Positions 10,869-32,387 of a stretch of 64,000 nucleotides of DNA are shown here, in pieces. The first letter of the stretch is position 1, and every line of letters begins with the position of its first letter. The notes below the pieces were generated by a model, which saw only the letters and a list, made by a program, of their open reading frames with translations, was not told where the DNA came from and ran no database searches. The position numbers and the translations under genes are program-made. The stretch comes from Doris montereyensis (taxonomy: Eukaryota > Mollusca > Gastropoda > Nudibranchia > Dorididae): NCBI GenBank assembly GCA_037039925.1, contig JAXRKP010000366.1:12501-76500 (forward strand), written 5' to 3'.

Positions 10869-12095
10869 TTTGAATTATCTGGCACTGTCTTTCTCATGTG
10901 TCATCTGGCACTGTCTTTCTCATGTGTGTGTGTGTGTTATCTGGCACTGTCTTTCTCATGTTTTTGTGTGTGTGTGTGTCATCTGGCACTGTCTTTCTCA
11001 TTTTTTTGTGTGTGTGTGTTATCTGTCTTTCTCATGTTTTTGTTTGTGTGTGTGTGTGTCATCTGGCACTGTCTTTCACATGTTTTTGTTGTGTGTTATC
11101 TGCACTGTCTTTTCATGTTTTTGTTGTGTGTGTGTGTTATCTGGCACTGTCTTTCTCATGTTTTTGTTTTTGTGTGTGTGTGTCATCTGGCACTGTCTTT
11201 CACATGTTTTTGTTTTTGTGTGTGTGTGTTATCTGGCACTGTCTTTCTCATGTTTTTGTTTGTGTGTGTGTGTGTCATCTTGTCTTTCACATGTTTTTGT
11301 GTGTGTGTGTGTGTTATCTGGCACTGTCTTTCACATGTTTTTGTTTTTGTGTGTGTGTTATCTGGCACTGTCTTTCTCATGTTTTTGTTTTTGTGTGTGT
11401 GTGTCATCTGGCACTGTCTTTCACATGTTTTTGTTTGTGTGTGTGTGTCATCTGGCACTGTCTTTCACATGTTTTTGTTTTTGTGTGTTGTCATCTGGCA
11501 CTGTCTTTCACATGTTTTTGTTTGTGTGTGTGTGTCATCTGGCACTGTCTTTCACATGTTTTTGTTTTTTTGTGTGTGTGTCATCTGGCACTGTCTTTCA
11601 CATGTTGTTTTTGTGTGTGTGTCATCTGGCACTGTCTTTCACATGTTTTTGTTTTTTGTGTGTGTGTGTCATCTGGCACTGTCTTTCACATGTTTTTGTT
11701 TTTTGTGTGTGTGTCATCTGGCACTGTCTTTCTCATGTTTTTTTTGTTTGTGTGTGTGTGTCATCTGGCACTGTCTTTTTGTGTGTGTCATCTGGCACTG
11801 TCATGTTTTTGTTTTTGTGTGTGTCATCTGGCACTGTCTTTCACATGTTTTTGTTTTGTGTGTGTGTTATCTGGCACTGTCTTTCATGTTTTTGTTTTTG
11901 TTTGTGTGTGTGTGTCATCTGGCACTGTCTTTCACATGTTTTTGTTTTTGTGTGTGTGTCATCTGGCACTGTCTTTCTTGTGTGTGTGTCATCTGGCACT
12001 GTCTTTTTGTTTTTGTGTGTGTGTTATCTGGCACTGTCTTTCACATGTTTTTGTTTTTGTGTGTGTGTTTTGTGTGTTATCTGGCACTGTCTTTC
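10869..12095 (+). repeat. TG-rich minisatellite, about 45-bp unit, about 30 copies
   Basis: Units combine (TG)n with CATCTGGCACTGTCTTTC and A/TCATGTTTTTGTTT; unit length varies with the TG run. All three plus frames stay open for over 400 codons because no unit contains a stop, so these are not genes. Confidence 0.95.
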
Positions 12096-12218
12096 TCATG
12101 GCTCCTCCAAGTAGCATAAGGGACCTACAAAACAGTCTCCATTCAACTCTGCCCTGGGTCATCCATCCGATTTCATTCCATGTTTGTCTGACTTACTTAC
12201 TTTCTTTCTTCTTCTACT

Positions 12219-12265
12219 GCTTGATTGAAATTTACCCTGTTCACCATTGTGGTGATCTCAGGCTT
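12219..12265 (-). mobile_element. SINE family A 3' fragment, reversed
   Basis: The minus strand reads TGAGATCACCACAATGGTGA then ACAGGGTAAATTTCAATCAA, the family 3' end. The only clear minus-oriented copy left of 33 kb. Confidence 0.6.
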
Positions 12266-12407
12266 CTTCTACTGTCTGTTATCTTGTACAGGTGACATTT
12301 TATTTTTCTTGGCATGTCCTCAAGGGGAGCAGCGTCTCTCAAACACAAATTTTTGCCGAACAGGTGACCCGACATCAAATTCTATTCTCTGCATCTATTC
12401 CTCACAG

Positions 12408-20549
<8,142 letters not shown>

Positions 20550-20756
20550 GCAGCGCCAGTAATATGATAATAATGATAATAATGATGAGGATGTCTCCAT
20601 GAGAGAGAAATTGCTGTATTTCATGACTGTATATGAGCCTGAGTGTGTTATAGTTGTACGCAATATTTTAAATGTGTTTTCTTTTTTTTTCCTTTTTTAA
20701 ATGAACTGCTGATGTTGGATAGTCTGAAATGTTTCCAATGAAAAATTTCTGTGATC

Positions 20757-21270
20757 AAGGAGATTATCAATAGAATAAAACACTGAATGCTAGGAGGAGT
20801 TTATCAAGAGGATAAAACACCGAATGCTAGGAAGAGTTTATCAAGAGGATAAAACACTGAATGCTAGGAAGATTTTATCAAGAGGATAAAACACTGAATG
20901 CCAGGAAGATTTTATCAAGAGGATAAAACACTGAATGCTAGGAAGAGTTTTGAAAAGAATCAAGAGGATAAAACACTGAATGCTAGGAAGATTTTATCAA
21001 GAGGATCAAGAGGAAAAAACACTGAATGCTAGGTGGGAAGATAAAAGTTTATGAAAAGAATAAAACACTGAATGTTAGGAAGAGTTTATCAATAGGATAA
21101 AACACTGAATGCTAGGAAGAGTTTATCAAGGGATAAAAAAACACTAAATGCTAGGAAGAGTTTATCAATGAGGAAAAAATACTGAATGCTAGAAATAGGT
21201 TTATCAAGAGGATAAAACGCTGAATGCTAGGTGGAGTGTATCAAGAGGATAAAACACTGAATGCTAGGTG
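20757..21270 (+). repeat. 37-bp minisatellite, about 13 copies, just after ZIP13
   Basis: Units of AGGATAAAACACTGAATGCT then AGGAAGAGTTTATCAAG with indels, possibly within the ZIP13 3' UTR. Confidence 0.9.
20774..20779 (+). terminator. Candidate ZIP13 poly(A) signal
   Basis: AATAAA, 225 bases after the stop codon, at the first unit of a 37-bp tandem repeat whose later units carry GATAAAA instead. Motif evidence only. Confidence 0.35.
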
Positions 21271-21616
21271 ACAAATGTTGTTGGAAAAAATGTTAGCGTG
21301 TGCAAAATACTATTACCAGATTAAGCGTGTGTTTGTATCTTTTCAAGGTTGTTTTAGCCAGTCAAATTCCTTATTGCCATCGACACAGATATCTTCCCTA
21401 GTACTTCTATTAGTAAATGGTTTGCATAATTACATTTCATGCATGTATATGTAAATATACTAATATATATATTCATGGTTTCTCCTTTGGTATGTTTAAT
21501 TCTTCACTTGCAATATGTTTTTAACATTCAGGAGAGATTTTCTTGTCCATGTTATTCTTTATATTTGTGAATGATGGCTTCATTGATACCTTTTTGCCTT
21601 AAAATTGTGTGATAAA

Positions 21617-21725
21617 TTTGACATTTGATCCAATAACTTTGTAGAGGTTATTGATGTTTGACCCAATAACTTTGTTGAGGTATTGATATTTGATCCAATA
21701 ATTTTTTTGAGGTATTGACATTTGA
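21617..21725 (+). repeat. Short tandem repeat, about 38-bp unit, three copies
   Basis: Repeats of GACATTTGATCCAATAACTT with TGTTGAGGTATT. An overlapping ORF over 21715-22092 runs into the TIR element and is not supported as a gene. Confidence 0.7.
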
Positions 21726-21848
21726 TCTCTTGCTAGAGAGTTTAACTGCCTTATTTAATCAACCATATCAGTATCATGTGCTTTCTTTATATTCCTTCAT
21801 ATTTTTTTTATATGTATATATTAGTGTCAGTACTTTTTCAGAGTTATA

Positions 21849-22632
21849 CAGTGCAGCATGGTTATCTCAAACTTCTCCAGGTCATGTCAATGAGTTTGAG
21901 ATAGCCGTGAATTCAAGATGTCTGTGTCTGCCGTTTTTCATAAAACTAGGGACTTTCGTGATATTGATACGTGTCACCCATCCCATCCCCACATCAGGTC
22001 CCCGTGTTAGTCATGTCAGGCATAGATCTAGATCTCAAGTTTATTTACTAAAGCGCTTGTCTGCTCACTCACACGGTCCAAGTCAAAAGTGAGCGATGCG
22101 TTCAAACCAAACTAAAGCGGTGCCATGCACTATGGAGACAGGCTAGGTCTATGAACAATGGAGAGATTAATGGACGCACATATATCATCAGCACCATTTC
22201 AAGACAGTGTTTAAATGGCATGTAACTGTACTGAAAACAAACTGTTTTTTGGAGAGGGAGACAAAGGTGGGGAAAAGAACATTGCATTATGAGCACACCC
22301 TCCCCCTCCTCTGGCCAGACATACCTTTTCCATATCCACATTACCACTAAAGAATATTGCCTTGTACTGTACATGTATAATCAAGAGGGCTAAGTGGCCA
22401 TTCTCATACCTCCCAAACTTTTACCTGCGTACAATTCTACAATTTAGAAATTTCTTAATATTTTGTTCACATTTTATGTGAGTTGGGTAGTTCGAGGTTT
22501 CCATGTTGGGGTTTGAGAAAGACGTGTTGCTAGTACAAAGAAATAGAGGGATTAAAAACAGACCTAGAGAAGAAGAGTATTAGATAGCCGTGAATTTGAC
22601 TTTTTCGTGTTCAACATTCGCATGCTGCACTG
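21849..22632. mobile_element. 784-bp TIR element with TA flanks
   Basis: Perfect 12-bp terminal inverted repeats (CAGTGCAGCATG ... CATGCTGCACTG), extending to 14 bp with the flanking TA on both sides. Near each end lies the motif GATAGCCGTGAATT (21900, 22583). No transposase reading frame was recognised; probably a non-autonomous Tc1/mariner-type element. Confidence 0.6.
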
Positions 22633-24479
22633 TACTCAATTCCACCAGAGTCAAGTGAGGAAAATAAAGAGTGAAGTACCTTGTTGTGGAAAAACCTTGA
22701 GCCAGTCATGGGTTTAAACCAATTCAGCCGGGAAGAAAAACTCAAGGCATTACAGATTATAAGAAGGAAACACTGCCAACAATTATCATTACACTGAAAA
22801 CATTAAACAAGAAATTCGATAATGAAAGTCTTCCAGAAACAAAAATGAAATAACTATGCCACTATGTTCCAACATGCTTTGCAGATTTTTTTATGTTATT
22901 ACTTAGTTTGCTAATAGATTTTCATTGTTGATTTGTGATCCCTTTATTCTAGTCCTAATGTGAAAGCCTGTGTGCCAAGTAATGAGAAAATGAAAGTTGA
23001 ATTGTGCTGTGACTGTGACACCTTGAGAATTTCATAATAACTTACGTATGTACAATCTTTTGTTGTGATAAAGTTTGCTCTTGTTCAGAGTGGAATGCAT
23101 AATAGCGATTGATAATCACAATGACCATGACAAGGTAAGAACAATGATAAAAACAATGGTAATTGATGAAATTGGCAAAGCATTTTATGTTTAGGAAACA
23201 GATAAATCTAAATGTCCTACACACCTTACTCTGTAGCTACGCTGCTTAGCAAAGTTCTAACTGAGAAAATTGTTGTTAATTTAGCCCTGTCATCTTTTTT
23301 CATGTCAAATAATAGGAATACATAATAATATATTTGTTTGATCTATGACCATGTTTGAAAAATACTAATAATGAAATAAGGCAAATAAACAAAATAAACC
23401 AGCCTTAGAAGATAAGGGTAATTAAAAACTGAAGAAATGCTCCAATTCACAATTCTCAGATTTCATGTTAATTCTCAGTGAGAAAAATGACTTTTCAAAA
23501 AAATAGATATCTGCCTTCATTGTAATACTAATAATAATATATGTATGCAGTTGTATGGTAACTGTTTATGATACAATACAAATATGCACAAATAATATAA
23601 GCCAGTAACAAGACCTATTTTGAAATATTAGAAATCCTGTCGACTCACAGCTACACTGTCTCATTGACACGTCCAATAGCCTTTCGTTATTTTCATTGTG
23701 AAATAGGAAAGTTGACATATGTCTGCTGTAAAGCATGTCAATGGAATCATCTGTGTGAAGTCACTTCCAATTGCGTTCATTGTTGAAACATTGTACAACA
23801 GTTTTAGTGGGTCAATTCATTTATGTATATTGTTCTCATTCTAGGTGTGCTCACAATACTAAAATACGAGTAAAATTGTTCATCTAGAGAAGAATTTCTT
23901 CCCTAGGCTTCATGTATTGGTTTTAGTTTTATAAACTTCAACATTGAAATCTGTAGATCTTGGCTTCTTTGAAGAAAGACGACTCTCTTCTTTTGAAATT
24001 GCTTTGTCTTGCTCTTTTCTCTAAACCACATTTTTGTGTCGTTTTTTTAAATATATTTTTTTTAAATGAGAGAGATGTGAAGGGAAATTCCCAGCTTTAA
24101 CCCTTGAGTGTAAAGAATTTTTTTTTTTTTTCGTGAGGAAATTTGGCTCCATTTTATTCTTACATGCTAGTGACATCTTTCTTTTGAATTCCGTAAGATA
24201 TTGATGTATTCTGAGATTCCCTCATCAAACCTTTCTGACTTGTTCTTTGCATCCGTGTTCATGTTCTACCTCCCCCCACCCCACCCCCTCCCTTTCTTCC
24301 TCTCTATGTTGTCACTTGCATTCTAAAATAAACAACACGTCTTTCATCAATGAGGTAATAATAGAAAAGAAATCTTATCATTTACACGTTTTATTGATTT
24401 GAGTGCAACTACTGGTGATGGTGCTCTTCATGCCTGCAATCCATGTGTCTATGTATATGTGTATAGAAATGAATAATAC

Positions 24480-24615
<136 letters not shown>

Positions 24616-25724
24616 CAACTATGTCATTGTAATTGTTGATGACGCCTTCTTACGGAATTTATGACACAAGACTGAACACAGCATGTTATATTGAGTTCAG
24701 CGCTATTTTGTCCTGTCTCCATTTTTCCAGTTTTGAGAAAGGAGCTCGGGGAATGTCTTGACTTTCTTTGTAAAATTGTGTTGGACATGGATGGACATGG
24801 AACAAAAATGCATTTCGATCACTGCAAATTCTACCCAGATAGTTATATACTGTACAATCATTCAAAAGTAACTTGACATATTTGTTTTTTATTGGTATCT
24901 AAGCGCTGATAATTTGCATGGATCTGAAACTTACGAAGAGTTTAGATCATTCAGTAGGGAAAGTATATAAGTGTGTGAGTTGTCTTCAAAGGGGATCGCC
25001 ACTTTATTATAAATAATCATAATTTTAAAATTTCAAAACAAATCTGCAAGGACATTTGCAAACTACACACTATTTACGGGTGTCAAGTTATTTTGAAAGA
25101 CTGTATATTCTTATAGGTATGTCGTCATTTAAGTGGAGGTGCATAAGCCCTCCTCGTCGTAAATAGGCATATCTATAAGAAGAGCAAATCTAGAGACGGG
25201 ACAAGATGACGCTGGGCTCATGACATGACGGAAACGGAACCTGTATCTGGTCGTCAAGATTACCTGTGCCATTTCGTAAACATTTCATCGGCTCAGAATC
25301 GTATTGTTCTAACTACCCAAAAAATGTTTTGGGAAAGAAATTCTTTCTGAAGCTCTCTATTGAAAAGAGAATCTGCTGGAGTTGGAACAAAAATGCAAGT
25401 AAAATTTGTGACAAACGTAGACCAAATTTGGTTACAATTAATTTTTCTGTGAGACATGACAATTGTCGAACTGAATCTGACAACAATGATTATCTATCAT
25501 AATCCCTGTGCAATGAAAATTCAGGGTGTAAAGAAACTTGAACAGCTCTTAGCAATGCCTTGAAGACGAAGCTCGACAGATTAATTCGAAATCGTCTAAT
25601 AATATGTAGTTAGAAGAAAAGGATATTGAGCCAACGATTTAAATTGTCAGCAAACTTTTGTCCCAAATTGTCTACCTGCAAATTTCTAATTCTATATCTA
25701 TGCATCAAGAGATTTTTTTTTACC

Positions 25725-26100
25725 CGCTATCATATGTAAGTGACATCGATGATTTGTGATTTAAGCAGATAAAGTCGTTACCTCGTATTCTGTCTCCTGA
25801 CTGCAAACCAGAGAGTTGAACTTTTTTTACGATCACTAAGGTAAAGTAAGTTCCATAATCAGAGTTGAGCGTAGGGTAATCAGAAGTAGAGTCCTTATTT
25901 TTCTTGGCATACGGCATAGTGTGGTGGTAGTGTGCCATTGCTTTCGCACTGCCTTTACTTTCAGTCTGCAGACCTAACAACCCATTTTGCTGCTGGGTCA
26001 ACAGTAGGGTCAGAAAAATGTGCCCGGACTGGGAATCGAACTAGGGCCTCCTGGGCGATAGTCAGACACTCTACCGACTGAGCTACCGGCTTTGACTAGG
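25725..26100 (-). mobile_element. tRNA-headed SINE-like element (not a functional tRNA)
   Basis: The minus strand from 26100 begins GCCGGTAGCTCAGTCGGTAG and AGTGTCTGACTATCGCCC, with B box AGTTCGATTCCC: a tRNA-like cloverleaf start. The anticodon stem is mispaired and the implied anticodon (ATC) unusual. It continues without a pol III T-stop into a 300-bp body. Confidence 0.5.
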
Positions 26101-26457
26101 TTTTAGACAATGGAATGTTTACTTGGGTCTACTTTCAACTCCCCCTACGTGCAGATACACTCTGTGTGTTGATCTCAATGTTAATGTTAAACTGCCTCTC
26201 TGTAAAATTGATTGTTTTTTAATTTTGTGACAAATGTGTCCATCATATTTTTGTAATGGTTTCATTAAATGCTCCCCTCTTACTACCCCATCAGCCCCCC
26301 CCCCCCCCCCCCCCCCACCCCTTTTTTTTTTTTTGCCGTAGCATTTACGGACACTGTTGTGTGTTTTGCTGTTGCCATGATTCAGGTTTTCCATGTGTTT
26401 GTATTGAGTCTTACCTGTGAACTGTATAGTAGACATGACAATCATAGATGCTATTGT

Positions 26458-26580
26458 TAGCGGGCGGTTGGTAGGTCCTACCTTCTTTCCTTTCCTTCTT
26501 TCGCTTATCTTTCTTTCATATTGCTATTTCCTCTTGATCCACTCTGAGGTCACCGCAATGGGTAAATATCGATGAAATGA
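26458..26580 (+). mobile_element. SINE family A copy
   Basis: TTGGTAGGTCCTACCTTCTT, CATATTGCTATTTCCTCTTG, CTCTGAGGTCACCGCAATGG. Intergenic. Confidence 0.65.
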
Positions 26581-26689
26581 ATATAGATGTTAGAGCCCCA
26601 AGACGAGATAAATACAACAACAAAATCAACCAACAAAATCGTGGGTACCACTCTGGCAAAAGTGAAACCAGTGACCTTGACCGCATTGG

Positions 26690-26834
26690 CACTGGGTGGT
26701 TGGCAGTTGTTACTGGTAGTCCTACTTATTTCCTTTCTCTCTATTTTTTTTTAGTATCTTCCGTCGTGGTGTTTCTTCTTAATTCACCCCGAGATTACTG
26801 CATATGGTGGACATGGTAGATGTCAATCGAACAA
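26690..26834 (+). mobile_element. SINE family A copy
   Basis: TACTGGTAGTCCTACTTATT, TTCTTCTTAATTCACCCCGA, GATTACTGCATATGGTGGAC. A second copy only 110 bases after the previous one. Confidence 0.65.
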
Positions 26835-28849
26835 TCCGCGTTACACCTCGACATCACCTTGCCACAAAGGCACGCAGTGTGGAGTAAAATAATCTATTGG
26901 AGGGGGGGGGGGGGTGTATGCAATTTAAGACTAAGGATAAAGAACAGAATATTTTACTTTCAATATTGTACTTTCAAATATGTTATTAGTTGAATTATTT
27001 CTCATGAGGTGAAATTACCATTACTTGTACACTTCAAATTTCTAGTCAAAAGTTAAGTCTTGCTCAAACTCTCTTTCCAAGATAACAAACAGGAAATGGG
27101 CCCATTGATTTCTAGGGCAGGGCTTATCATAGATTATAAATCAAAGTTTACGCTAAAACTTGAATCCACACTTCGATGTAATATATATTGTAACATAACA
27201 CAAGTTGGAGAAGGATATTAATATTAAATAATGTTTCTTTCTTTCTTCATCAGTTCCCATTCCACCTTCTGGTGTATGGGTTATTAAATAATGTTGATTT
27301 ATTACATTTTAACTTTTACAGTAAATTCCGATGTAAACCATAATTTTCCTGTATAATTTTCCGTTATAATACATATAATTAAAGGACATTGTACAAGTAA
27401 TTTAATTTGAGTATATATCATAAACAAGCATGCCCGTAAAGAATGTTGCATTATGATTTCTCTTTATGATAAAGCTTGGTCAATTGAACTGTGACTGCAG
27501 TTAACTCAAAAACCACTGTATTGGTTACAGGCAACATCAAGTACAATTATTAGATCACATTAGTATTCGATACTTATGTTATTGTAATGACCAGAAATGG
27601 AGAAATTAGATCTATTAACAATAAAAAGGATGGTAGGCAAAACAATCTTTTTTCCAATCAATTAAAATACTGATTTGATCCAAGAATTTTTTCCACTAAG
27701 AAAGTACAGAAATCTACATGCAAAATATGGAGGTTATGGGTGCAGTTGTTTCTGAGTTATAAGCGGTCAAAGTTAGAGATGTACAGTTTTATATATAGAT
27801 ATATCATAGGATTGAGACACCCTTAGCCTTGCTGGTGTAACAGCTAGCTGTGCTGTGATACCACATAGCCTTATTATATGTATTATTATTTTTTAGACAT
27901 GCATGTTGCATGTATGCTTGCAGTCATTGACTAGAACTATTTGCATATATATATATATATGTCACTTGACATTCGAAGTCCATTTTCATTACGAGGCAGC
28001 TTGATCTAGCACTAGCAGGTCTACTTTGATACTGTTTATAATAGAAACATGCATTCTATTGAAAGACATTAAGAAGCCAACTTTTCTGTGATGTAAGGTA
28101 AAGTATCACATTACAATAAAACTAGAAATCATTATGTACATGTCGATTAAATGGATTTTTTCCTGACTAAGGACAAACAGGCTTATAGTTGTATATATTT
28201 GCAGTCCTTAGTAGATGCATAATTTTAATATTTCAAAAGTAGCAGTGGAACACTATTTTGAAAATTTACTTTGAAACTTACAAACTTCAACTTGAACAGA
28301 ATTAAATGTTTATATATTAATATCATATATGTTTACAATTTGTTGTTCCCTATAACAATGTACAAACATTTGGATTTCTGAAGACTGAAGATCATATATT
28401 TATATCTAGGACTAGGTATATGTATTATATTGTTATAAAATTCTAAAGGAGAGATTTATTACTTTACAGCTCTAATTTTAAAATAAGTTTCTTTATAAAC
28501 TTTTACAAGTACGGTGAATGTCAAAAAAGCATGTCACAACATTTCATTGTCTTTACCTACCTGTTGCAAGTGCAATTTTCCATATTTGCTAACTGTAAGT
28601 TCGCTTCATGCCTGCAGATATTTTTTTATGACCCAGAAATTCGCACTTACAAATTTTCAGGCCCATTGCCTTTCTTGACCTTTGACCCATGACTGGAACT
28701 GGAACTAAACTAGTAGAACAGTTCAACATGCCCCTGGGGTGTGAAGGCCGCACCTGCTCAATCCGCTTTTTGTTGTACAATTGCTGGATGTGATTGTGAT
28801 GCATTGTTTGTAGAGATAGAAATGTTCGACTTAATACCATGGGCCGTTG

Positions 28850-28955
28850 ATGAGCTCTGCTGTTTATCAAGTCCTACTTCTTTCCTCTCACTCTTTCCTG
28901 TACCTTTCTTCATCTTGCTGTTTGCTCTTAACTCACCCAGAGATCACTGCATTAC
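28850..28955 (+). mobile_element. SINE family A copy, partial
   Basis: CAAGTCCTACTTCTTTCCTC, TTCATCTTGCTGTTTGCTCT and CCCAGAGATCACTGCA; lacks the 3' tail. Confidence 0.55.
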
Positions 28956-29539
28956 ACTTTACTTACAGTTGGTACAAAATCCACTTTGAAATGCAAGTTT
29001 TTGTATGTCTATGATTGATAACATTAAGATAAATTCGATGCCTTAATCAAGTTTGTGTTTTCAAGTCTTTCTTTGACACAGGTTCCATTCTATCTAATTC
29101 TATCTGGTGTCATCCATATTTTTCTTTGTATTATTTGTCTCGTCTTTGTCTATTTGGGACTTTTTTTTAGCATATCTATTTTCATGCCATTATTCGTCAC
29201 TTAGTACTAGTACATGTTCTACTACTTCTACTCAGAGTGTGACCATATCCTTTTACATTGAACTTTACTGCTGTTTTGATTTTAAATACTGTTTTCTGTT
29301 GCTTTGGAGAACAGCAAACCACAAGGCATTTTATTATCAGATATAAAAAAAATGCAACAAGTTGGTACATCAAGTACATTTTTAACTATTTTGTATACAT
29401 AATTGTAGATGGAATACGTGGACCTACGCATTGAAGACGAGCTTATTTCAAAGGTGATTTAAGATTAAGATGTAAAATTTGGCAACAGGTGATGTGTGCA
29501 GGTTTACAAGCATGCAACTTGTAAATGCAATAGTCATAG

Positions 29540-29553
29540 TAGTTAGTAGTAGT

Positions 29554-29588
<35 letters not shown>

Positions 29589-29705
29589 GTTAGTAGTAGT
29601 AGTAGTCATAGTAGTAATAGTAGTAGTAGTAGTAGTCATAGTAGTTAGTAGTAGAAGTAGTAGCAGTAGCAATAGCAGTAGCAGTAGTAGTAGTAGTAGT
29701 AGTAA
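29540..29705 (+). repeat. (AGT)n microsatellite
   Basis: AGT/AGC triplets with CAT and TTA interruptions. Confidence 0.95.
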
Positions 29706-31443
29706 TATTGTAGACATAGTAGTATTAGGAGGAGGAAGAGGAATAAGAATGTGGAAACTACCCCCAACAACTTTCTTTCTTACTTTCTTTATCAATTGAA
29801 TTAGTTTCCATTCTACCTTCACTTTCGGTGTATGGGTTTAGATACCTGAAACTGAAACGATCTTTCTCCGGGCTACGCTGTCTGACGCTTGTCCCAACAA
29901 CTACAACAAAAGCAAAACTTAGTTGATTGACAGCTTAGATTTTAGTGACTGGGGAGGAAGGGAGGAGGAGCCTTGATCTAATACCTGGCTGACTAGGTGA
30001 GCAAACAAACAAACAAAGCAAGAAAAAAAAGGTTTCGCTACAGTGCAACTAAAATAAAAGGAGCAGTTATTTTGGTAAAAGTAAGATAAACACAACTTTT
30101 CAAATACATGTACTCTTTGCTTCTTTTATTAGTGGGTTCATTTCTTTTCTACGCATTAGTTGTCTCATAAAAGATGGATACATACATGTATCATAGTATG
30201 TATCCCCGCACAAATGCAGGATCGCTGACTCTACATCATATATCTCTCAGCAGGCCATCCGTTAAGGATTTCATGTCAACTTTTCGAGGATCATACATAC
30301 AGTACAGCTGCCTAATGTTACTATTAAGTGCTTCCTACACTACTAACACTTTGACATGATCGCTCTCTACCTTTAACTCAATACTCATTCACATTTGAGT
30401 CAAGTGAAGAAATTATACTTTTAAGTTTAAGACTACCAAGAGTACAGCAACATCATGACAAAAAAAACAGGGTTAGTTTTAGCTTGAACCAGTTTTGTTC
30501 TTGTTACGAACGCACAACACTATTGGCTTGTGTGCCAACCTTGTTTTATAATACATTTCGCAATAAATTGAAATCCAGGACTACTGCTACTACACAACTT
30601 TTATCTCTACATTATTGCATGTATTATTGTGGCTTGAAATACTTCATGTACTATATTTCTGTATTCATATTTTCTAATTTTACCTATGGAAATGAAAACT
30701 TCCACAGAACGTAATGTGTGATGCCCCTGAACTTGAAAACTATGAATTGGAATGTAACGTTTGTATAACTTAGTATGCTAAATATAGTATATAGCATTGA
30801 TAATGAGACTGAGAATTGAGTCAGACTCAATGTTAACTCGTAACTCTAAGGTGTGCGCATGCACACTAGGGTGAAAAAAGTACAGTTGAGAAATGTCTGT
30901 GCACACCATTGAAAAACAACACCACACACACACACAATTTTTTAATCTATTTATTTTCACACAATTGGGAGGATTTTTTCTTCAAACTTTCCACAGCACC
31001 AAAAGTGCAGCACCCAGACTAGAAAAAAATTGGAGGGAGCATTGGTCAGACCTAAGATGAATTCTCTGTCATAAGCTTTAAAAATGTTTTCAAACAATTG
31101 ACTTTGTTACTTAATACCGTTTGTCTTCCATTGACACACACACACACACACATTGACACAGAAACACACTGTGACACACACAATGATACACTTTGAGACT
31201 TTGACACATACACTGTTGGGTTACACACACATGCACCATGACATACGCACATATTGTTACAGATACACTGTGATACACACACAATCAGGGTGACACACAT
31301 ATTACCACTCTGAGTATGATGTAAGACATGACTATCAATATGACCCAAAAATAAACTGAATTCAATTGCAGTAAAAGTATCTTGAACTTGAAATCTTGAA
31401 AGTTGTGCCTTTTCTTCTAAATTATTTACAATTACAATTATTA

Positions 31444-31607
31444 CAGTAGTCGCTGGATAAATGCACGCCCTTTGGGCACAGGAAAAAACGTGCTTTTATG
31501 CATACTGTGTGTTTATGAGAACCATTTTATTTTATATAGTAAACGATCAGTCAGCAGATGTAGGTGTTTTTTTTAATGTAGAGTGTTCTTTTATCCAACG
31601 ACTACTG
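31444..31607. mobile_element. 164-bp TIR element (MITE, Tc1/mariner-type) with TA duplication
   Basis: The ends are inverted copies: CAGTAGTCGCTGGATAA and its complement with one mismatch. Each end is flanked by TA (31442-31443 and 31608-31609), the target duplication of Tc1/mariner superfamily elements. No coding capacity. Confidence 0.75.
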
Positions 31608-32387
31608 TACAATGTGTGTGATTTGTAATGCACACCCTTCAAAAGTTGTTTTTTTATTTATTTTATTAGTCTTTATTGACTTGTTAGTTATTGTTGGTGC
31701 TGTTATCATATTTATTTTATTTAATATGATCATCTTGCCCTGAAATACACCCGAGAAGACGCAATTGGCCAGAGAAATATGGGGACATACAGATGTCTTC
31801 ATAGTCTCTGCAACTAGGGGGACATCCAAGCATACACTATGTCACCACTTCTTCCAGCGTCGGGTAAAATAGCTTTACTACCACCAGCCTTGGCAGTGTG
31901 CGCAATTCACAACTCCTCTCTCACTCTCACTCCACCTTATTGTAGGCAAATGAAACCCAGATGGATTTGCAATGTGTAGTGTGTTGTCACTGAATGTCAT
32001 GCCTACCTATTTACTATTTGTCTACCAGCAGGCCTACATTGTATTGTCAATTGTCAAACTTTTCCCTGGTTCTGGTACATATACAATTAGAATAATAATA
32101 CTATAATAGTAATAAATCTTCTCTTCTCGGTTCTTGTCTCTAATCTCTTTATTCTTCCTGTGGCTCTTTTATGCTTCATAATATAATGATAATATTTTGC
32201 ACAGCTGATGTCAAAGCTATTGTAAGATAAACACAGGGAGTGATGACTTAACACCTGTGGCACGGCGACCGGCTAACTTAACAAACCGTGTAGCACAAAG
32301 GTCGGCCGCTGTCTTCCTCCTGTAAACCGTGTGCCGCGAAGGCCAAATATCTCTGTGTATCAAAAGTGATAAACAACAATATATGAC

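Noticed and set aside
10870..12295. Plus-strand ORFs of 407-465 residues
   Set aside because: They are three frames of one TG-rich minisatellite; only the last 30 residues of one overlap a real ZIP13 exon.
21715..22092. 125-residue plus-strand ORF
   Set aside because: It starts in a tandem repeat and runs into the TIR element; composition and context do not suggest a gene.
26030..26100. Possible tRNA gene on the minus strand
   Set aside because: The cloverleaf start is convincing, but the anticodon arm is mispaired, the anticodon is implausible and no T-stop follows, so it is the head of a SINE.
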